Below, piece by piece: positions 10,089-18,382 of a stretch of DNA of 64,000 bases. Numbering within the stretch: position 1 is the first letter of the stretch; every line of letters begins with the position of its first letter. A program made the position numbers and the translations under genes. Under the pieces are notes generated by a model, which was given only the letters and a program-made list of their open reading frames with translations, had not been told where the DNA came from and searched no databases. The DNA comes from Pleomorphomonas sp. (GTDB lineage Bacteria > Pseudomonadota > Alphaproteobacteria > Rhizobiales > Pleomorphomonadaceae). The stretch lies in assembly GCA_029976075.1 (NCBI GenBank), contig JARKNW010000011.1:1-64000 (forward strand), written 5' to 3'.

Positions 10089-10116
10089 CAGATAAGCGAC
10101 GCACCTCACAATTCAA
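10089..10116 (-). promoter_or_regulatory. Putative promoter of small RNA copy A
   Basis: TTGAAT and TATCTG are separated by 16 bases on the minus strand. The same two hexamers with the same spacing occur in copy B, while the spacer bases have largely diverged. This is the pattern expected if the boxes are under selection. Confidence 0.5.
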
Positions 10117-10128
10117 GGCCATGACGCT

Positions 10129-10407
10129 TTATTCCGTGGAAGTAGGCTGTGCTGCGAAAGCCGGACGCGGCCTTGCCGGGCGTTCCTTCGGCTTGGGCAT
10201 AGGCAGCAATCCGTCGCGTTGAGCCTTCTTTCGAGCGAGCTTGCGCGAGCGCCGGACAGCATCGGCCTGTTCGCGCTTGCGCTTCTCCGAAGGCTTTTCA
10301 TAGGCGCGGTGCGCCTTCAGTTCGCGCAGGATGCCTTCCCGTTGCATCTTTTTCTTGAGGACGCGAAGAGCCTGATCGATATTGTTGTCCCGAACGAGAA
10401 CCTGCAC
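10129..10407 (-). CDS. rpsU: 30S ribosomal protein bS21
   Basis: A 92-residue basic protein of the 30S subunit. The start [20 protein letters not shown] matches the N-terminal region of bS21, followed by the [19 protein letters not shown] helix typical of alphaproteobacteria. The C-terminal tail (from about 65) is a proline- and alanine-rich extension that makes it longer than the roughly 70-residue enterobacterial form, as is usual in Rhizobiales. The start codon is GTG, with only a weak purine-rich site (CGGA). It is a single gene, not part of an rpsU-dnaG-rpoD cluster, and is followed on the same strand by small RNA copy A. Confidence 0.93.
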   Translation of the reverse strand: MQVLVRDNNIDQALRVLKKKMQREGILRELKAHRAYEKPSEKRKREQADAVRRSRKLARKKAQRDGLLPMPKPKERPARPRPAFAAQPTSTE

Positions 10408-10916
10408 TGATTTTCCGATCTACTGGGAGAGTAAGGCGCCCACCGCAAGCGGAGGCGATCGACCGGCTCTGCGCGCTCATCGGCGCATACACGAGCAGAC
10501 AAAGGGTTCCCCAGTTTGGCCCCTTTGAGCAGTGTCACTCGATCATCCTAGAGTGTTAAACGTCAAAACACCACCCCGCGGAAATGTTTCCATATTTCTC
10601 CTTGTCTTTGCTCTGGCTGGGGCGCATATTTAAAAAATGTCGATTTACCGAAAGTCAGGTTTTCGGTGTGGAATCCCTGAGATTTATCAGAGTAAGATAG
10701 TAAAACATGCCTGATGGGCTGGCGTGATAAGTCACACGTCTCATGTTTTCTGCAAGGCGCAGAACTGAAATCTATATCTGATGGATCGGGAAGATGCTGC
10801 TGAGGCGAAACCTTGAGGGCGGCCCGCTGCCGCGGGCAAACAGCTCCGAGTTACGTCTCGTCGATCCCATCGAGCAATCCGCGGTTATTCGGCCGCATGC
10901 CAAGGGAGCAACCCTC
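10408..10916. other. Long intergenic region upstream of rpsU and of a small conserved gene
   Basis: 509 bases separate two divergent genes. The part nearest rpsU contains a hairpin (AAAGGG at 10501-10506 with CCCTTT at 10521-10526) that would fall in the rpsU leader. 10555-10790 is AT-rich and probably holds promoters in both directions. The codons between 10794 and 10917 are open but lack a ribosome site at their start. Confidence 0.4.
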
Positions 10917-11231
10917 ATGACAACCAGCGACATGCTACTCCGTGCAAGCCCTGCTTCGCGGCCTGTCGTCTCAACCCATATCTTCAAGGTCGGGGAATCT
11001 GTGCTCCTGAAGCCGAGCTTTCAATATGCATCGGCGGCCGGAGTCTATCGCATTACCGCAACCTTGCCGTGGGCCGAAGGTCAGCCGCAGTATCGCATCC
11101 AGAGCGCCGAGGAACGTTACGAGCGGGTGGCCCCGCAGGATAGCCTCGAGCCGGCGACCGCCTCGTCCGGCAATGCCGATAAGGGAATGAACCGGGCCCT
11201 GCTCATCCGGAAGACATTTGGCCGTGGCTAA
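10917..11231 (+). CDS. Conserved hypothetical small protein
   Basis: 104 residues of unknown function. I take the ATG at 10917, preceded by GGGAG at eight bases. The longer ORF from 10794 has no such site. The central part (about 25-75: VGESVLLKPSF, YRITATLPW, YRIQSAEERYERV) resembles a family of small alphaproteobacterial proteins seen in Rhizobiales, apparently a compact beta-rich domain. Ser/Thr-rich flanks and a basic tail follow. No signal peptide is visible. The coding end overlaps the degenerate small ORF at 11224, which suggests the two once formed a translationally coupled pair. The family assignment is from memory of sequence pattern only. Confidence 0.6.
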   Translation: MTTSDMLLRASPASRPVVSTHIFKVGESVLLKPSFQYASAAGVYRITATLPWAEGQPQYRIQSAEERYERVAPQDSLEPATASSGNADKGMNRALLIRKTFGRG

Positions 11232-11370
11232 GGAATAGAAGCGCGGCAACCGCGAGGCTAGAAAGCCCAAGCAGACCGAGGCGGCCGTCACCCAGCCCGT
11301 CAACCCGCTCGCCAAATATTCCAAGGCATCGCCGGCGGCAAGGCTCCCACCGGCAAGCCCGGGAGCTGGT
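11224..11370 (+). pseudogene. Probable broken gene for a small basic Rhizobiales protein
   Basis: A reading frame starting GTG GCT AAG GAA is interrupted by TAG at 11236-11238 and continues as KRGNREARKPKQTEAAV. This strongly resembles the lysine-rich start (MAK..RGNREAKKPK) of a small protein common in Rhizobiales. Further on, a shift to another frame gives GIAGGKAPTGKPGSW, a plausible original C-terminus, so at least one frameshift is present too. The gene would have overlapped the stop of the upstream small gene. It could be a sequencing error, or the resemblance could be chance. Confidence 0.4.
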
Positions 11371-11529
11371 TCATTTCCATGGCCGCGCGACGGAAGTTCA
11401 TTCAGTCCCGTCTCGCCACTCATTCGCAGCTGACAGTTATCTGTGAGCAGGTCATCTACACGGCATGCCAGAACAACTTGAATGCCGGCGGCCTCGATCC
11501 TCCGGTCGGTCGAGATGGCAGCCGCTCAA

Positions 11530-12165
11530 ATGATCTACGCCGCGAACCTCTGGTTATTCTTCGTCCTGCTCGTCGGGATCATATTGGTTCCAGGCATGGA
11601 CATGATGTTCGTGCTGGCCAATGCGCTGACACGCGGACGGCGGGCAGGACTGGCGGCGACGCTGGGTCTGATGGTGGGTGGCGTTTGCCATACACTGTTC
11701 GGAACCGTGGCGGTGGCCGGGCTCAGCAGGCTGATGCCGACGGTTTATGGCCCGATGCTCATGATCGGCTCGGCCTACATGGTGTGGATCGGCATCAGCC
11801 TCATCCGCAGTTCCATCGTCATCGATGCGGTCGGGGACGAAGCTGTCAGATCGTCGCGAGCGGTGTTCGTGCAGGGCATCGTGACCTGCCTGCTCAATCC
11901 CAAGGCCTGGCTGTTCATTCTCGCCGTCTATCCGCAGTTCATGTCACACGCCTACGGGCCGCTATGGCCGCAAGCATCGGTCATGGGTGCGATGACCATA
12001 TCCGTGCAGTTCATTGTCTATGGCGCACTGGCAGTGGCGGCATCGCGCGGTCGCGACGCGCTGATCTCGAATCCCACCCTGACGATCTGGGTGGGACGAG
12101 GCGCCGGACTGCTGCTGGTGACGATTGCCTGTTTCACCCTGTTGCGCGGTTGGGCGGAGCTTTAG
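11530..12165 (+). CDS. LysE/RhtB-family amino-acid exporter
   Basis: An integral inner-membrane protein of about 211 residues with the pattern of LysE/RhtB translocators. The first helix runs into the family motif region (VPGMDMMFVLANALTRGRRAGL), followed by further helices, the loop FVQGIVTCLLNPKAWLFILAVYPQF and the C-terminal helix pair. This family exports amino acids or their derivatives; the substrate is unknown. Note VPGMD in place of the more usual TPGPD. Starts at 11482, 11515 or 11530 are possible and none has a strong ribosome site. I use 11530 because homologues begin just before the first helix. It is a single gene, followed by the convergent LysR gene and small RNA copy B. Confidence 0.82.
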   Translation: MIYAANLWLFFVLLVGIILVPGMDMMFVLANALTRGRRAGLAATLGLMVGGVCHTLFGTVAVAGLSRLMPTVYGPMLMIGSAYMVWIGISLIRSSIVIDAVGDEAVRSSRAVFVQGIVTCLLNPKAWLFILAVYPQFMSHAYGPLWPQASVMGAMTISVQFIVYGALAVAASRGRDALISNPTLTIWVGRGAGLLLVTIACFTLLRGWAEL

Positions 12166-12239
12166 GTGCTACGACAGGGTGACGGATGGGGAGCATCACT
12201 TGCGAAAACGGCATCTGTCTTTCCGCCCACCCCCCATAA

Positions 12240-12346
12240 GCAAAAAGGCCGGGACGAACCCGACCTTCTCTCCAACGCCTCAATGATCAGTGCCAGTACA
12301 TCCGTGGTCAAAGCTCAGAAGCGTTAGTTGTGTGTTTAAACGCACA
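12240..12346 (-). ncRNA. Candidate small RNA, copy B (downstream of the lysR gene)
   Basis: This is the second copy of the unit at 9978-10082, with the same strand, length and layout. TTGAAT (12375-12380) and TATCTG (12353-12358) are 16 bases apart, the 26-base core is at 12288-12313, and an intrinsic terminator ends it. The 5' part differs from copy A and holds its own near-palindrome (TGTGCGTTT with AAACACACA). The 47 bases from the terminator to the core share 39 positions with copy A. Duplicated small RNAs with variable 5' ends are common in Rhizobiales. The alternative is a conserved 3' UTR of the lysR gene. Confidence 0.55.
12242..12266 (-). terminator. Intrinsic terminator of small RNA copy B
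   Basis: Minus-strand AAGGTCGGG pairs with CCCGGCCTT (one G-U pair) around a five-base loop and is followed by TTTTTGC. It would also end lysR transcripts. Confidence 0.8.
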
Positions 12347-12352
12347 GCATGA

Positions 12353-12380
12353 CAGATAAGTGACATTCTCTGAAATTCAA
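12353..12380 (-). promoter_or_regulatory. Putative promoter of small RNA copy B
   Basis: TTGAAT and TATCTG stand 16 bases apart on the minus strand, identical to copy A in hexamers and spacing. The -35 box begins about 15 bases after the lysR stop codon. Confidence 0.5.
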
Positions 12381-12394
12381 GGGACATTGCATCC

Positions 12395-13312
12395 TTAGTC
12401 CAAAATGCGGCTGGAAAAAGCCTGGGAACCGGCAGTGTCATCCCACGATGATGCCAACTCGAACAAATCCGCAACGACTGGATTCTTCGAGGAGGACAGC
12501 GCGCAAAGCACCACGTCGAACCCCGGTGCATCGATCAACGCCTTGGCCGTCACCCCTGGCGCGAGGTTGGTACAAAGCGATTGCGGTATCAATGCCACTC
12601 CCAGTCCCTCCTGGACCAGTCTGATGATGGTGTGCTGCAGCCTTGGTTCGAAGACAAAATGTGGCACCACGCCGCCGGCCGCGCAGTACATCCCGATGGC
12701 TGAACGGAGCACCGGCACCACCGAGGCAGGGGCTGCGATCAGTCTCTCGCCATCCAGATCGGCCGGCCCGACATGCGCGGCGGCGGCGATGCGATGGTCC
12801 GACGGCGCGATCAGACAAAGCCGGTCGCGTGCCAGGCGGTGAGTCCTGAGATGGGGCGCATAGGCGCTGCCGAAGGTAACGGCCGCATCAAGCTTGCCCT
12901 CAATCAGCATGGAGTCGATGTCGGTGGGAAGACTCTCTTCGAGGATCAGGTGGATATCGGGTTTGGCCATCGAATAATGCCGCACCAGCGCGGGAATGAC
13001 GCTGTGCGCAGCATGCATCATGAAGCCGAGCCTCAGTTCGCCTTTTACGCCGTTCGCGACCAGCTGGGCGTTGCGGCAGGCGTTGTCGAAATCGGTGAGG
13101 ATGCGATGGCAATCCTCCAGAAAGTGCTTGCCGGCCAGCGTCAGTCTGACATTGCGGGAGTTCCGTTCAAAGAGGCGCGCGCCCAGCGTTTTCTCGATCG
13201 ACGAAATCTGCCGGCTGAATGGCGGCTGGCTCATGTGCATGCGCGCCGCCGCCTGCCCGAAATGCAGGGTCTCCGCCAACGCGACGAAGTAGCGCATGTG
13301 GCGCGTATCCAT
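12395..13312 (-). CDS. LysR-family transcriptional regulator
   Basis: A 305-residue LTTR. The N-terminal winged helix-turn-helix is clear (MDTRHMRYFVALAETLHFGQAA, then MSQPPFSRQISSIEKTLGARLFERNSR), followed by the linker helix and a two-lobed effector domain from about 90. GGAGG lies six bases before the ATG. The gene is divergent from an AEC-family permease with about 95 bases between them, the usual arrangement for an LTTR controlling its neighbour. The permease is therefore the likely target and a carboxylate-type compound the likely effector (inference). After the stop codon comes small RNA copy B. Confidence 0.9.
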   Translation of the reverse strand: MDTRHMRYFVALAETLHFGQAAARMHMSQPPFSRQISSIEKTLGARLFERNSRNVRLTLAGKHFLEDCHRILTDFDNACRNAQLVANGVKGELRLGFMMHAAHSVIPALVRHYSMAKPDIHLILEESLPTDIDSMLIEGKLDAAVTFGSAYAPHLRTHRLARDRLCLIAPSDHRIAAAAHVGPADLDGERLIAAPASVVPVLRSAIGMYCAAGGVVPHFVFEPRLQHTIIRLVQEGLGVALIPQSLCTNLAPGVTAKALIDAPGFDVVLCALSSSKNPVVADLFELASSWDDTAGSQAFSSRILD

Positions 13313-13408
13313 TTAATACCTCCAAGGCATCAATCCGGCATCAAACAGACATTGGATTATATTGATTGATTGGGCTAGGCAACTGCATCTCCCTAGTGAG
13401 TGACCGCC
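13313..13408. promoter_or_regulatory. Shared LysR/AEC promoter region
   Basis: The 96-base spacer between divergent lysR and permease genes contains an AT-rich patch (13350-13372) with TTATATTGATTGATTG. LTTRs usually bind T-N11-A sites in such spacers, but several fits are possible here and none stands out. Confidence 0.4.
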
Positions 13409-14362
13409 ATGTTGAACAACCTTCTCATCGTCCTTCCGATATTCGCGTTGATCCTCGCGGGCTGGATCGCCCGGAAAACCGGGGCGCTGGGAGGGCATGC
13501 GACGCGTGAGGTCAACCGGCTGGTCGTCTATCTCGCCTTGCCGGCGCTGCTCTTCGACATCATGGCCAATGCCAAACTGTCCGATATCTGGCAGCCAGGC
13601 TTCATCGCCGCTTTCATCTTGGGCTGCTCGGTGATTTTTGGCGTGACGCTCTGGTGGCGCATGGCGGGCGGACGTCATCTCTCCGATGCCGCCATCGATG
13701 CCCTCAACGCCAGCTATGCCAATACCGGCTTCATCGGCTTTCCGCTCGTCTTGTCGCTGGTAGGAGATGCTGGCATGGCGGCGACGCTGATCTCGACCAT
13801 CTTGACGGTCTGCGTCCTGTTCGCCTTCGCCATCATTCTTGTCGAGGGCGGGCTTCAATCGGAAACCCGCAAGCGCGACATTGCCTACAAGACGCTCATC
13901 GCGCTGGTGAAGAATCCGCTGCTGGTCGCCCCGGCGCTTGGTGCTCTGGTGATGCTGTCCGGTTGGCCGTTGCCGGCGCCGGTGCACGCCTTCACCAAGC
14001 TTCTGGGGGGAGCGGCCTCACCCTGTGCCTTGATAGCCTTGGGCTTGTTCCTTGCCGGCACCAAGACCGGCAAGTCCAGCGAGCGGTTGTCCACCGCAGG
14101 TGTTCTGGTGGGACTGAAACTGGTGGCCCAACCGGCCATCACCTGGTTGATTGCCGTGCCGCTGCTGCAATTGCCGGCACTCGCCGCGCATACGGTCGTC
14201 CTGCTCGCGGCGCTCCCCACTGGAACCGGGCCGTTCATGCTGGCCGAGTTCTATCGCCGGGAAGCGGGTCTCACCGGCCGGGTTGTTCTTGCCTCGACAC
14301 TGCTGTCGGTCGTGACCATCTCGGCCTATCTCGCCATGGCCGGCGATGCATCGCTGGGGTGA
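13409..14362 (+). CDS. AEC-family (auxin efflux carrier type) permease
   Basis: An inner-membrane transporter of about 317 residues. Hydrophobic helices alternate with short loops throughout. The pattern (LPIFALILAGWIARKTGAL, VNRLVVYLALPALLFDIMA, YANTGFIGFPL, LLAALPTGTGPFMLAEFY) is that of the AEC family, which in bacteria includes malonate and malate carriers. Two five-helix repeats are suggested by the repeated proline/asparagine crossover motifs. ATG at 13409 has GAG eight bases upstream; a GTG three codons earlier is the alternative. The divergent LysR gene probably regulates it. The substrate is not identifiable. Confidence 0.85.
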   Translation: MLNNLLIVLPIFALILAGWIARKTGALGGHATREVNRLVVYLALPALLFDIMANAKLSDIWQPGFIAAFILGCSVIFGVTLWWRMAGGRHLSDAAIDALNASYANTGFIGFPLVLSLVGDAGMAATLISTILTVCVLFAFAIILVEGGLQSETRKRDIAYKTLIALVKNPLLVAPALGALVMLSGWPLPAPVHAFTKLLGGAASPCALIALGLFLAGTKTGKSSERLSTAGVLVGLKLVAQPAITWLIAVPLLQLPALAAHTVVLLAALPTGTGPFMLAEFYRREAGLTGRVVLASTLLSVVTISAYLAMAGDASLG

Positions 14363-14682
14363 GAGCTGGCGAGCGCGACAAAGAGGACTATGCCAACAGG
14401 CAAAATGGGGAGCTTTCGACCGAAAACTATACTTTCTAATCTCGGATTTATTCTCGGCCGACTGCGAACTATTGTATTGTGTCCGTGCAGCTCCGCTGCA
14501 CAATCTTTGAACACGCCGAAAAATTTTCTTAACGCAAAAGAAATGAACTCATGAAATATATTCCCTATCGCAAAAATAACAATGGTTCGGCGTGATAACG
14601 CAGTGAAGCACCCTCTTCCAACAGGGACGTGGAAGATCGACGGGTGACTGGGATGCACGCCGGCAAGCCAAGGATGCATGCC
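14363..14682. other. Intergenic region with a small hairpin
   Basis: 320 bases precede the second chemoreceptor. GTGCAGC-TCC-GCTGCAC (14485-14501) forms a perfect 7-bp hairpin without a T run, and 14500-14600 is AT-rich. In-frame start codons upstream of 14683 (14629, 14653, 14674) lack good ribosome sites. Confidence 0.4.
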
Positions 14683-16647
14683 ATGAGCATCTCCAAGAAG
14701 ATCTTTCTGATCGTCGCGCTTCTCGTGTTTCCGATTGTGATACTGGCCTATGTATTCACGACGGAGAGCGACAAGAACATCGCATTCACGCAGAAAGAAC
14801 TGACCGGAAGCACCTACCTGCGAGCGTTGATGCCGGTCTATATCGGCGTGTTTGATAGCGCCGTCGGCGCTGCTCGTCTGCCTGCCGCCACCGAGTTGGC
14901 CCGCGTCAATGACGCGCTTGGCGATGAGCTCAATGCGCGAGACAACGCCAAGTCGTTGGTCTCGAAGCTTGGAGGCGCAACGCGGGCAGATGACACGCTC
15001 CTCAGTGATGCAAGTGCCCTGGTGACGCGGATTGGTAACGAATCCAACCTCATTCTCGATCCCGATCTCGACAGCTATTATGCGATGGACGTGGTCCTGC
15101 TTAAGATCCCCGAGGTCATTCACCAGATCCAGCTCTACCACCAGACGCTCAACGCTTTGTCGGACGGCATAAGCGAGGAGGAGAACGAGGCGGTCATCAC
15201 CCACAAGGGCCTGCTCTCCGGTGTCGTCGATGGCACTTTCACCTCGCTCGACAGCGTGATCGAGTATGACAGCGGCAATAACCAGAAGGCAGAGCTGGCG
15301 CCCCAAAGTCAGGCCTTCCGCGTGGCAGCCGACAAGTATCTGAAGGCGGCCGATGCCGTCGTCGTCGCCGCCCGCAAGGATCCCGCTTCCTCGGCCGTTC
15401 TGCTGGCTCCGCTGGCCGCCAGTCGCGACGATTTCGTCAAGGCTTCCTCCGCGCTATGGACCAAAACGGACGAACGGCTCGATGTCATCATGCAGCGGCG
15501 CATCGACAAGCTCGCGGCAACCTACTGGGAACTCATGGGCATCTCGGCGGCCATCACGGTTCTTGCGCTGTGCCTTGCCGTGTTTCTCGCGCTCGGAATC
15601 AACCGCCTGATCCACCGTTCGGTGAGCGAAATGCTGCAACTGGCTAACGGTGACGTGGCGACCAGGATTTCCGGCGTCGAGCGGCGCGATGAGATCGGTT
15701 CCATTGCAAAGGCACTGGAGGTATTTCGTGGCAATCTCATCCGGGCGCGTGAGTTCGACGAACAGCAAAAGGCCAGCGAAGCTCGAAAGGCTGCCGAGGC
15801 ACGCCAGGCGCGAGCACAGATTGCGACCTCTTTCCAGTCCGCGGTCGGCAGCTACATCAAGGAGTTGACGCGCAACGCACAGGACCTTCAAGGTTACGCG
15901 GTGACCATGCGGAGTGCTGCCGAGGAAACCACTAGCCAGGCGCTCACGGTATCTGCCGCCTCCGAGGAGGCCTCGGCGGCGGTCGAGGCGGTGGCCAGTG
16001 CCACCGAAGAGCTCAATACGTCGGTCAACGACATCGCCGAACAGATCGGTCGCTCCTCGGAGCGGGCGCAGGTTGCCGTCAAGACGTCCGGAGACACGGT
16101 CGCCAAGGTGTCCACGCTACGTGAAGCCTCCACCAAAATCGGTGCCATCGTCGATCTGATCAAGGAAATTGCCGAGCAGACCAATCTCTTGGCATTGAAC
16201 GCCACCATCGAGGCGGCGAGGGCTGGCGAGGCAGGGCGTGGCTTTGCCGTGGTAGCTGCCGAGGTGAAGGGGCTGGCGTCCCAGACGGCGAAGGCCACCG
16301 AGGAAATCAGCTTGCAGATCGCTGCGATCCAGGCTGCGACGACAGTGAGCGTCGAGTCGATCGACGATATCGCCAAGCAGATCCGCGATCTCGATACGAT
16401 CATCGGCTCCATTGCCGCATCGGTCGAGCAGCAAGCCGCTGCAACGCAGGAAATGTCGTCGTCTATTCAATCGGCCTCGCACGGCACGGTGGCGGTTTCG
16501 GCCAATATCGCCGTTGTCTCGGAGACAGCCGAAAGGTCGAGCCAGGTGGCTGTACAGGTACTGGATTCCTCGGCGGCGCAGCTCCGGCAATCGCACCATC
16601 TCGACAAGGAAGTCTCAAGCTTCATCGCTTCGCTGACCGCTGCGTGA
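14683..16647 (+). CDS. Methyl-accepting chemotaxis protein
   Basis: A 654-residue chemoreceptor. A membrane helix at about 7-28 is followed by a long periplasmic domain (about 29-280), a second helix near 285-307, HAMP, and the signalling coiled coil with tip [19 protein letters not shown] at about 495. The large helical periplasmic domain differs from that of the receptor at 531-2228, so the two sense different signals. The start at 14683 is chosen for CAAGGA eight bases upstream and because the membrane helix then begins close to the N-terminus. No CheR-tethering pentapeptide is visible at the C-terminus. It appears monocistronic. Confidence 0.92.
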   Translation: MSISKKIFLIVALLVFPIVILAYVFTTESDKNIAFTQKELTGSTYLRALMPVYIGVFDSAVGAARLPAATELARVNDALGDELNARDNAKSLVSKLGGATRADDTLLSDASALVTRIGNESNLILDPDLDSYYAMDVVLLKIPEVIHQIQLYHQTLNALSDGISEEENEAVITHKGLLSGVVDGTFTSLDSVIEYDSGNNQKAELAPQSQAFRVAADKYLKAADAVVVAARKDPASSAVLLAPLAASRDDFVKASSALWTKTDERLDVIMQRRIDKLAATYWELMGISAAITVLALCLAVFLALGINRLIHRSVSEMLQLANGDVATRISGVERRDEIGSIAKALEVFRGNLIRAREFDEQQKASEARKAAEARQARAQIATSFQSAVGSYIKELTRNAQDLQGYAVTMRSAAEETTSQALTVSAASEEASAAVEAVASATEELNTSVNDIAEQIGRSSERAQVAVKTSGDTVAKVSTLREASTKIGAIVDLIKEIAEQTNLLALNATIEAARAGEAGRGFAVVAAEVKGLASQTAKATEEISLQIAAIQAATTVSVESIDDIAKQIRDLDTIIGSIAASVEQQAAATQEMSSSIQSASHGTVAVSANIAVVSETAERSSQVAVQVLDSSAAQLRQSHHLDKEVSSFIASLTAA

Positions 16648-16867
16648 CGAGGTTGGAGACGCGATCCGGCATCGGTTGCGACATGACGGCCGTTGCCCTA
16701 CTGTGCCGACAGTGACGGGTTGAGGATCCAAGTGAAGGCCACGCGACGAACCCTCTGAATCTCCCCGAGCCAGGATCTGGCATCGGGCATGACGCGAAGT
16801 CGCAAGACTCTCGCGCCGTTGTTGCTTGCCCGAGCAAGCACATTCCTGATCATTCAGAGATCGTTCT
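16648..16867. promoter_or_regulatory. catB upstream region with hairpin
   Basis: 220 bases lie between the chemoreceptor and catB. GCTTGC-CCGA-GCAAGC at 16824-16839 forms a perfect 6-bp hairpin ending 28 bases before the catB ATG, close to where its ribosome site should be. Whether it affects translation is unknown. Confidence 0.4.
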
Positions 16868-17497
16868 ATGGTCAACTATTTCGAAAGCCCTTTCCGGGGT
16901 GTGACCCTCGACAAGCAGGTCACCAACCCCAACATCGTCGTCGGCCGTTACAGTTATTATTCCGGCTATTATCATGGCCATAGCTTTGACGACTGCGCCC
17001 GCTACCTGATGCCTATCGAGGGCGTCGACCGGCTGATCATCGGCAGCTTCTGCTCCATCGGCTCGGGCGCTGCCTTCATCATGGCCGGCAATCAGGGCCA
17101 CAAGCACGATTGGATCAGCAGCTTCCCGTTCCACTTCATGTCGGAGGTGCCCGCCTTTGCCGGTTCGGCCAATGGCTACCGCCCGGCGGGTGATACGCTG
17201 ATCGGCAATGACGTGTGGATCGGCTCGGAAGCCATCATCATGCCGGGCATCAGCGTTGGCAACGGTGCGGTGATCGGCACGCGCGCCGTCGTCACGCGCG
17301 ATGTCGAGCCCTATGCGATCGTCGGCGGAAACCCGGCGAAGCCGATCCGCAAGCGCTTTTCTGAAGAGCGGATCGCTCTCTTGCTTGAGATGAAGTGGTG
17401 GGAGTGGGGCGACGATGCCCTGCATGGCGCCATGCCGCTGCTGACCAGCGGCGACGTCGAAGCGCTCCATCGTTATTGGCTGACGCTTGGCCTATAG
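16868..17497 (+). CDS. catB: Type B chloramphenicol acetyltransferase (xenobiotic acyltransferase)
   Basis: 209 residues, the usual length of CatB-type acetyltransferases, which transfer acetyl from acetyl-CoA to the 3-hydroxyl of chloramphenicol. The characteristic opening ([27 protein letters not shown]), the block [26 protein letters not shown] with the catalytic His of this family, the left-handed-helix hexapeptide repeats around [16 protein letters not shown], and the end [15 protein letters not shown] are all present. It is intact. The ribosome site is weak (AGAG). No integrase or cassette recombination site is visible nearby, so it looks like a resident chromosomal copy, as in several environmental proteobacteria. 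Activity on chloramphenicol is expected from the family but not proven. Confidence 0.93.
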   Translation: MVNYFESPFRGVTLDKQVTNPNIVVGRYSYYSGYYHGHSFDDCARYLMPIEGVDRLIIGSFCSIGSGAAFIMAGNQGHKHDWISSFPFHFMSEVPAFAGSANGYRPAGDTLIGNDVWIGSEAIIMPGISVGNGAVIGTRAVVTRDVEPYAIVGGNPAKPIRKRFSEERIALLLEMKWWEWGDDALHGAMPLLTSGDVEALHRYWLTLGL

Positions 17498-17517
17498 CCT
17501 GACGATTGCCTGTCCCG

Positions 17518-17856
17518 CTAAAGCAACGCGCTGGAGGCGCCTGGCGAGCCTGAGTTCGCTCGATGCTCTCCGGTAGTGGGGCGGGCATCGGCTATGAACC
17601 GGCATAGGTTCTGGGCATCGAGAGACGGGCTGAAGTAGAAGCCTTGGTAGATGGCGCAGCCGTTGGACTTCAGCCAGTCGATCTGCTCCCTGGTTTCGGT
17701 GCCTTCGGCGATGGTGCTGATGCCCAGTTCGGTGCTGAGAGAAATGATGGCCTTGACGATCGCGCGTCCCTTGGCGCTATGCGAGATGTCGCGGACGAAG
17801 GACTTGTCGATCTTGAGCTGGTCGAGCGGCAGCTTTCTCAAGACAGACAGCGACGC
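17518..17856 (-). pseudogene. C-terminal fragment of an EAL-domain gene
   Basis: The minus-strand frame reads SLSVLRKLPLDQLKIDKSFV, followed by GISTIAEGTETREQIDWLKSNGC and YQGFYFSPSL. This is the last third of an EAL phosphodiesterase domain, beginning exactly where the DDFGTGYSS motif should end. Nothing upstream on this strand encodes the EAL motif, the first half of the domain or a start with a ribosome site. The ORF can be extended to 17919 but with unrelated residues. It is therefore a truncated remnant, convergent with catB, and marks an old rearrangement at this junction. Confidence 0.8.
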
Positions 17857-18017
17857 TTTGTAAGTGGTAGCTGTTGCCTTGACGGTTTGCCATGTGCGGA
17901 GGTTCTTTGTTCCTCCCACGTTTGCAGCGTTGCGACATTTGAAGTATCAGAACGGTTTGATTTGGGGGTGTTCCGGTTGCGAGCTGGTCGCGAGCGGTGG
18001 AATGGGAGGCGGGCGAG

Positions 18018-18341
18018 ATGGAGAACGGCACCAGGATCGTCGTCGTTACCGCTTGCCCGACCGGTGTCGCGTTGACTTACATGGCCGCCAACCGGTTGTT
18101 GGCCGCTGCCCAACGCCTCGGTTACCTCATCAAGATCGAAACGCAGGGTGCTCTCGGCAGCGAGGACATTCTGACCCGCAAGGATATCGGCCGCGCCCAC
18201 GCCGCGATTATCGCCGCCGATGTCGATATTGAAGGGCTGGATCGCTTTCAGAATGTGCCGGTGCTGACCGTTGGCACGGCACGGGCCATTGCCGATCCAG
18301 ATGCCGTGCTCGCTCAAGCCTTGGCGCTGCCGAGGCCGTGA
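18018..18341 (+). CDS. Stand-alone PTS fructose-type EIIB domain
   Basis: 107 residues making up a single EIIB domain of the fructose/mannose-inducible type. The start RIVVVTACPTGVALTYMAA carries the phosphorylatable Cys13 in the family context TACPTGVA. IETQGALGSEDILTRKDI, AAIIAADVDIEGLDRF and the ending DPDAVLAQAL follow as in FruA IIB modules. No IIC or IIA part is fused or adjacent, which is unusual because this domain normally belongs to a permease. GGGAGG lies eight bases before the ATG. It precedes glmS by 158 bases and belongs to the PTS/amino-sugar segment, so it might be phosphorylated by the local EI-HPr protein and act as a regulator. That role is inference. Confidence 0.85.
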   Translation: MENGTRIVVVTACPTGVALTYMAANRLLAAAQRLGYLIKIETQGALGSEDILTRKDIGRAHAAIIAADVDIEGLDRFQNVPVLTVGTARAIADPDAVLAQALALPRP

Positions 18342-18382
18342 TTTCGGCTTCTTCGATCAGAATTCTGTAAAAATCAGCAATT

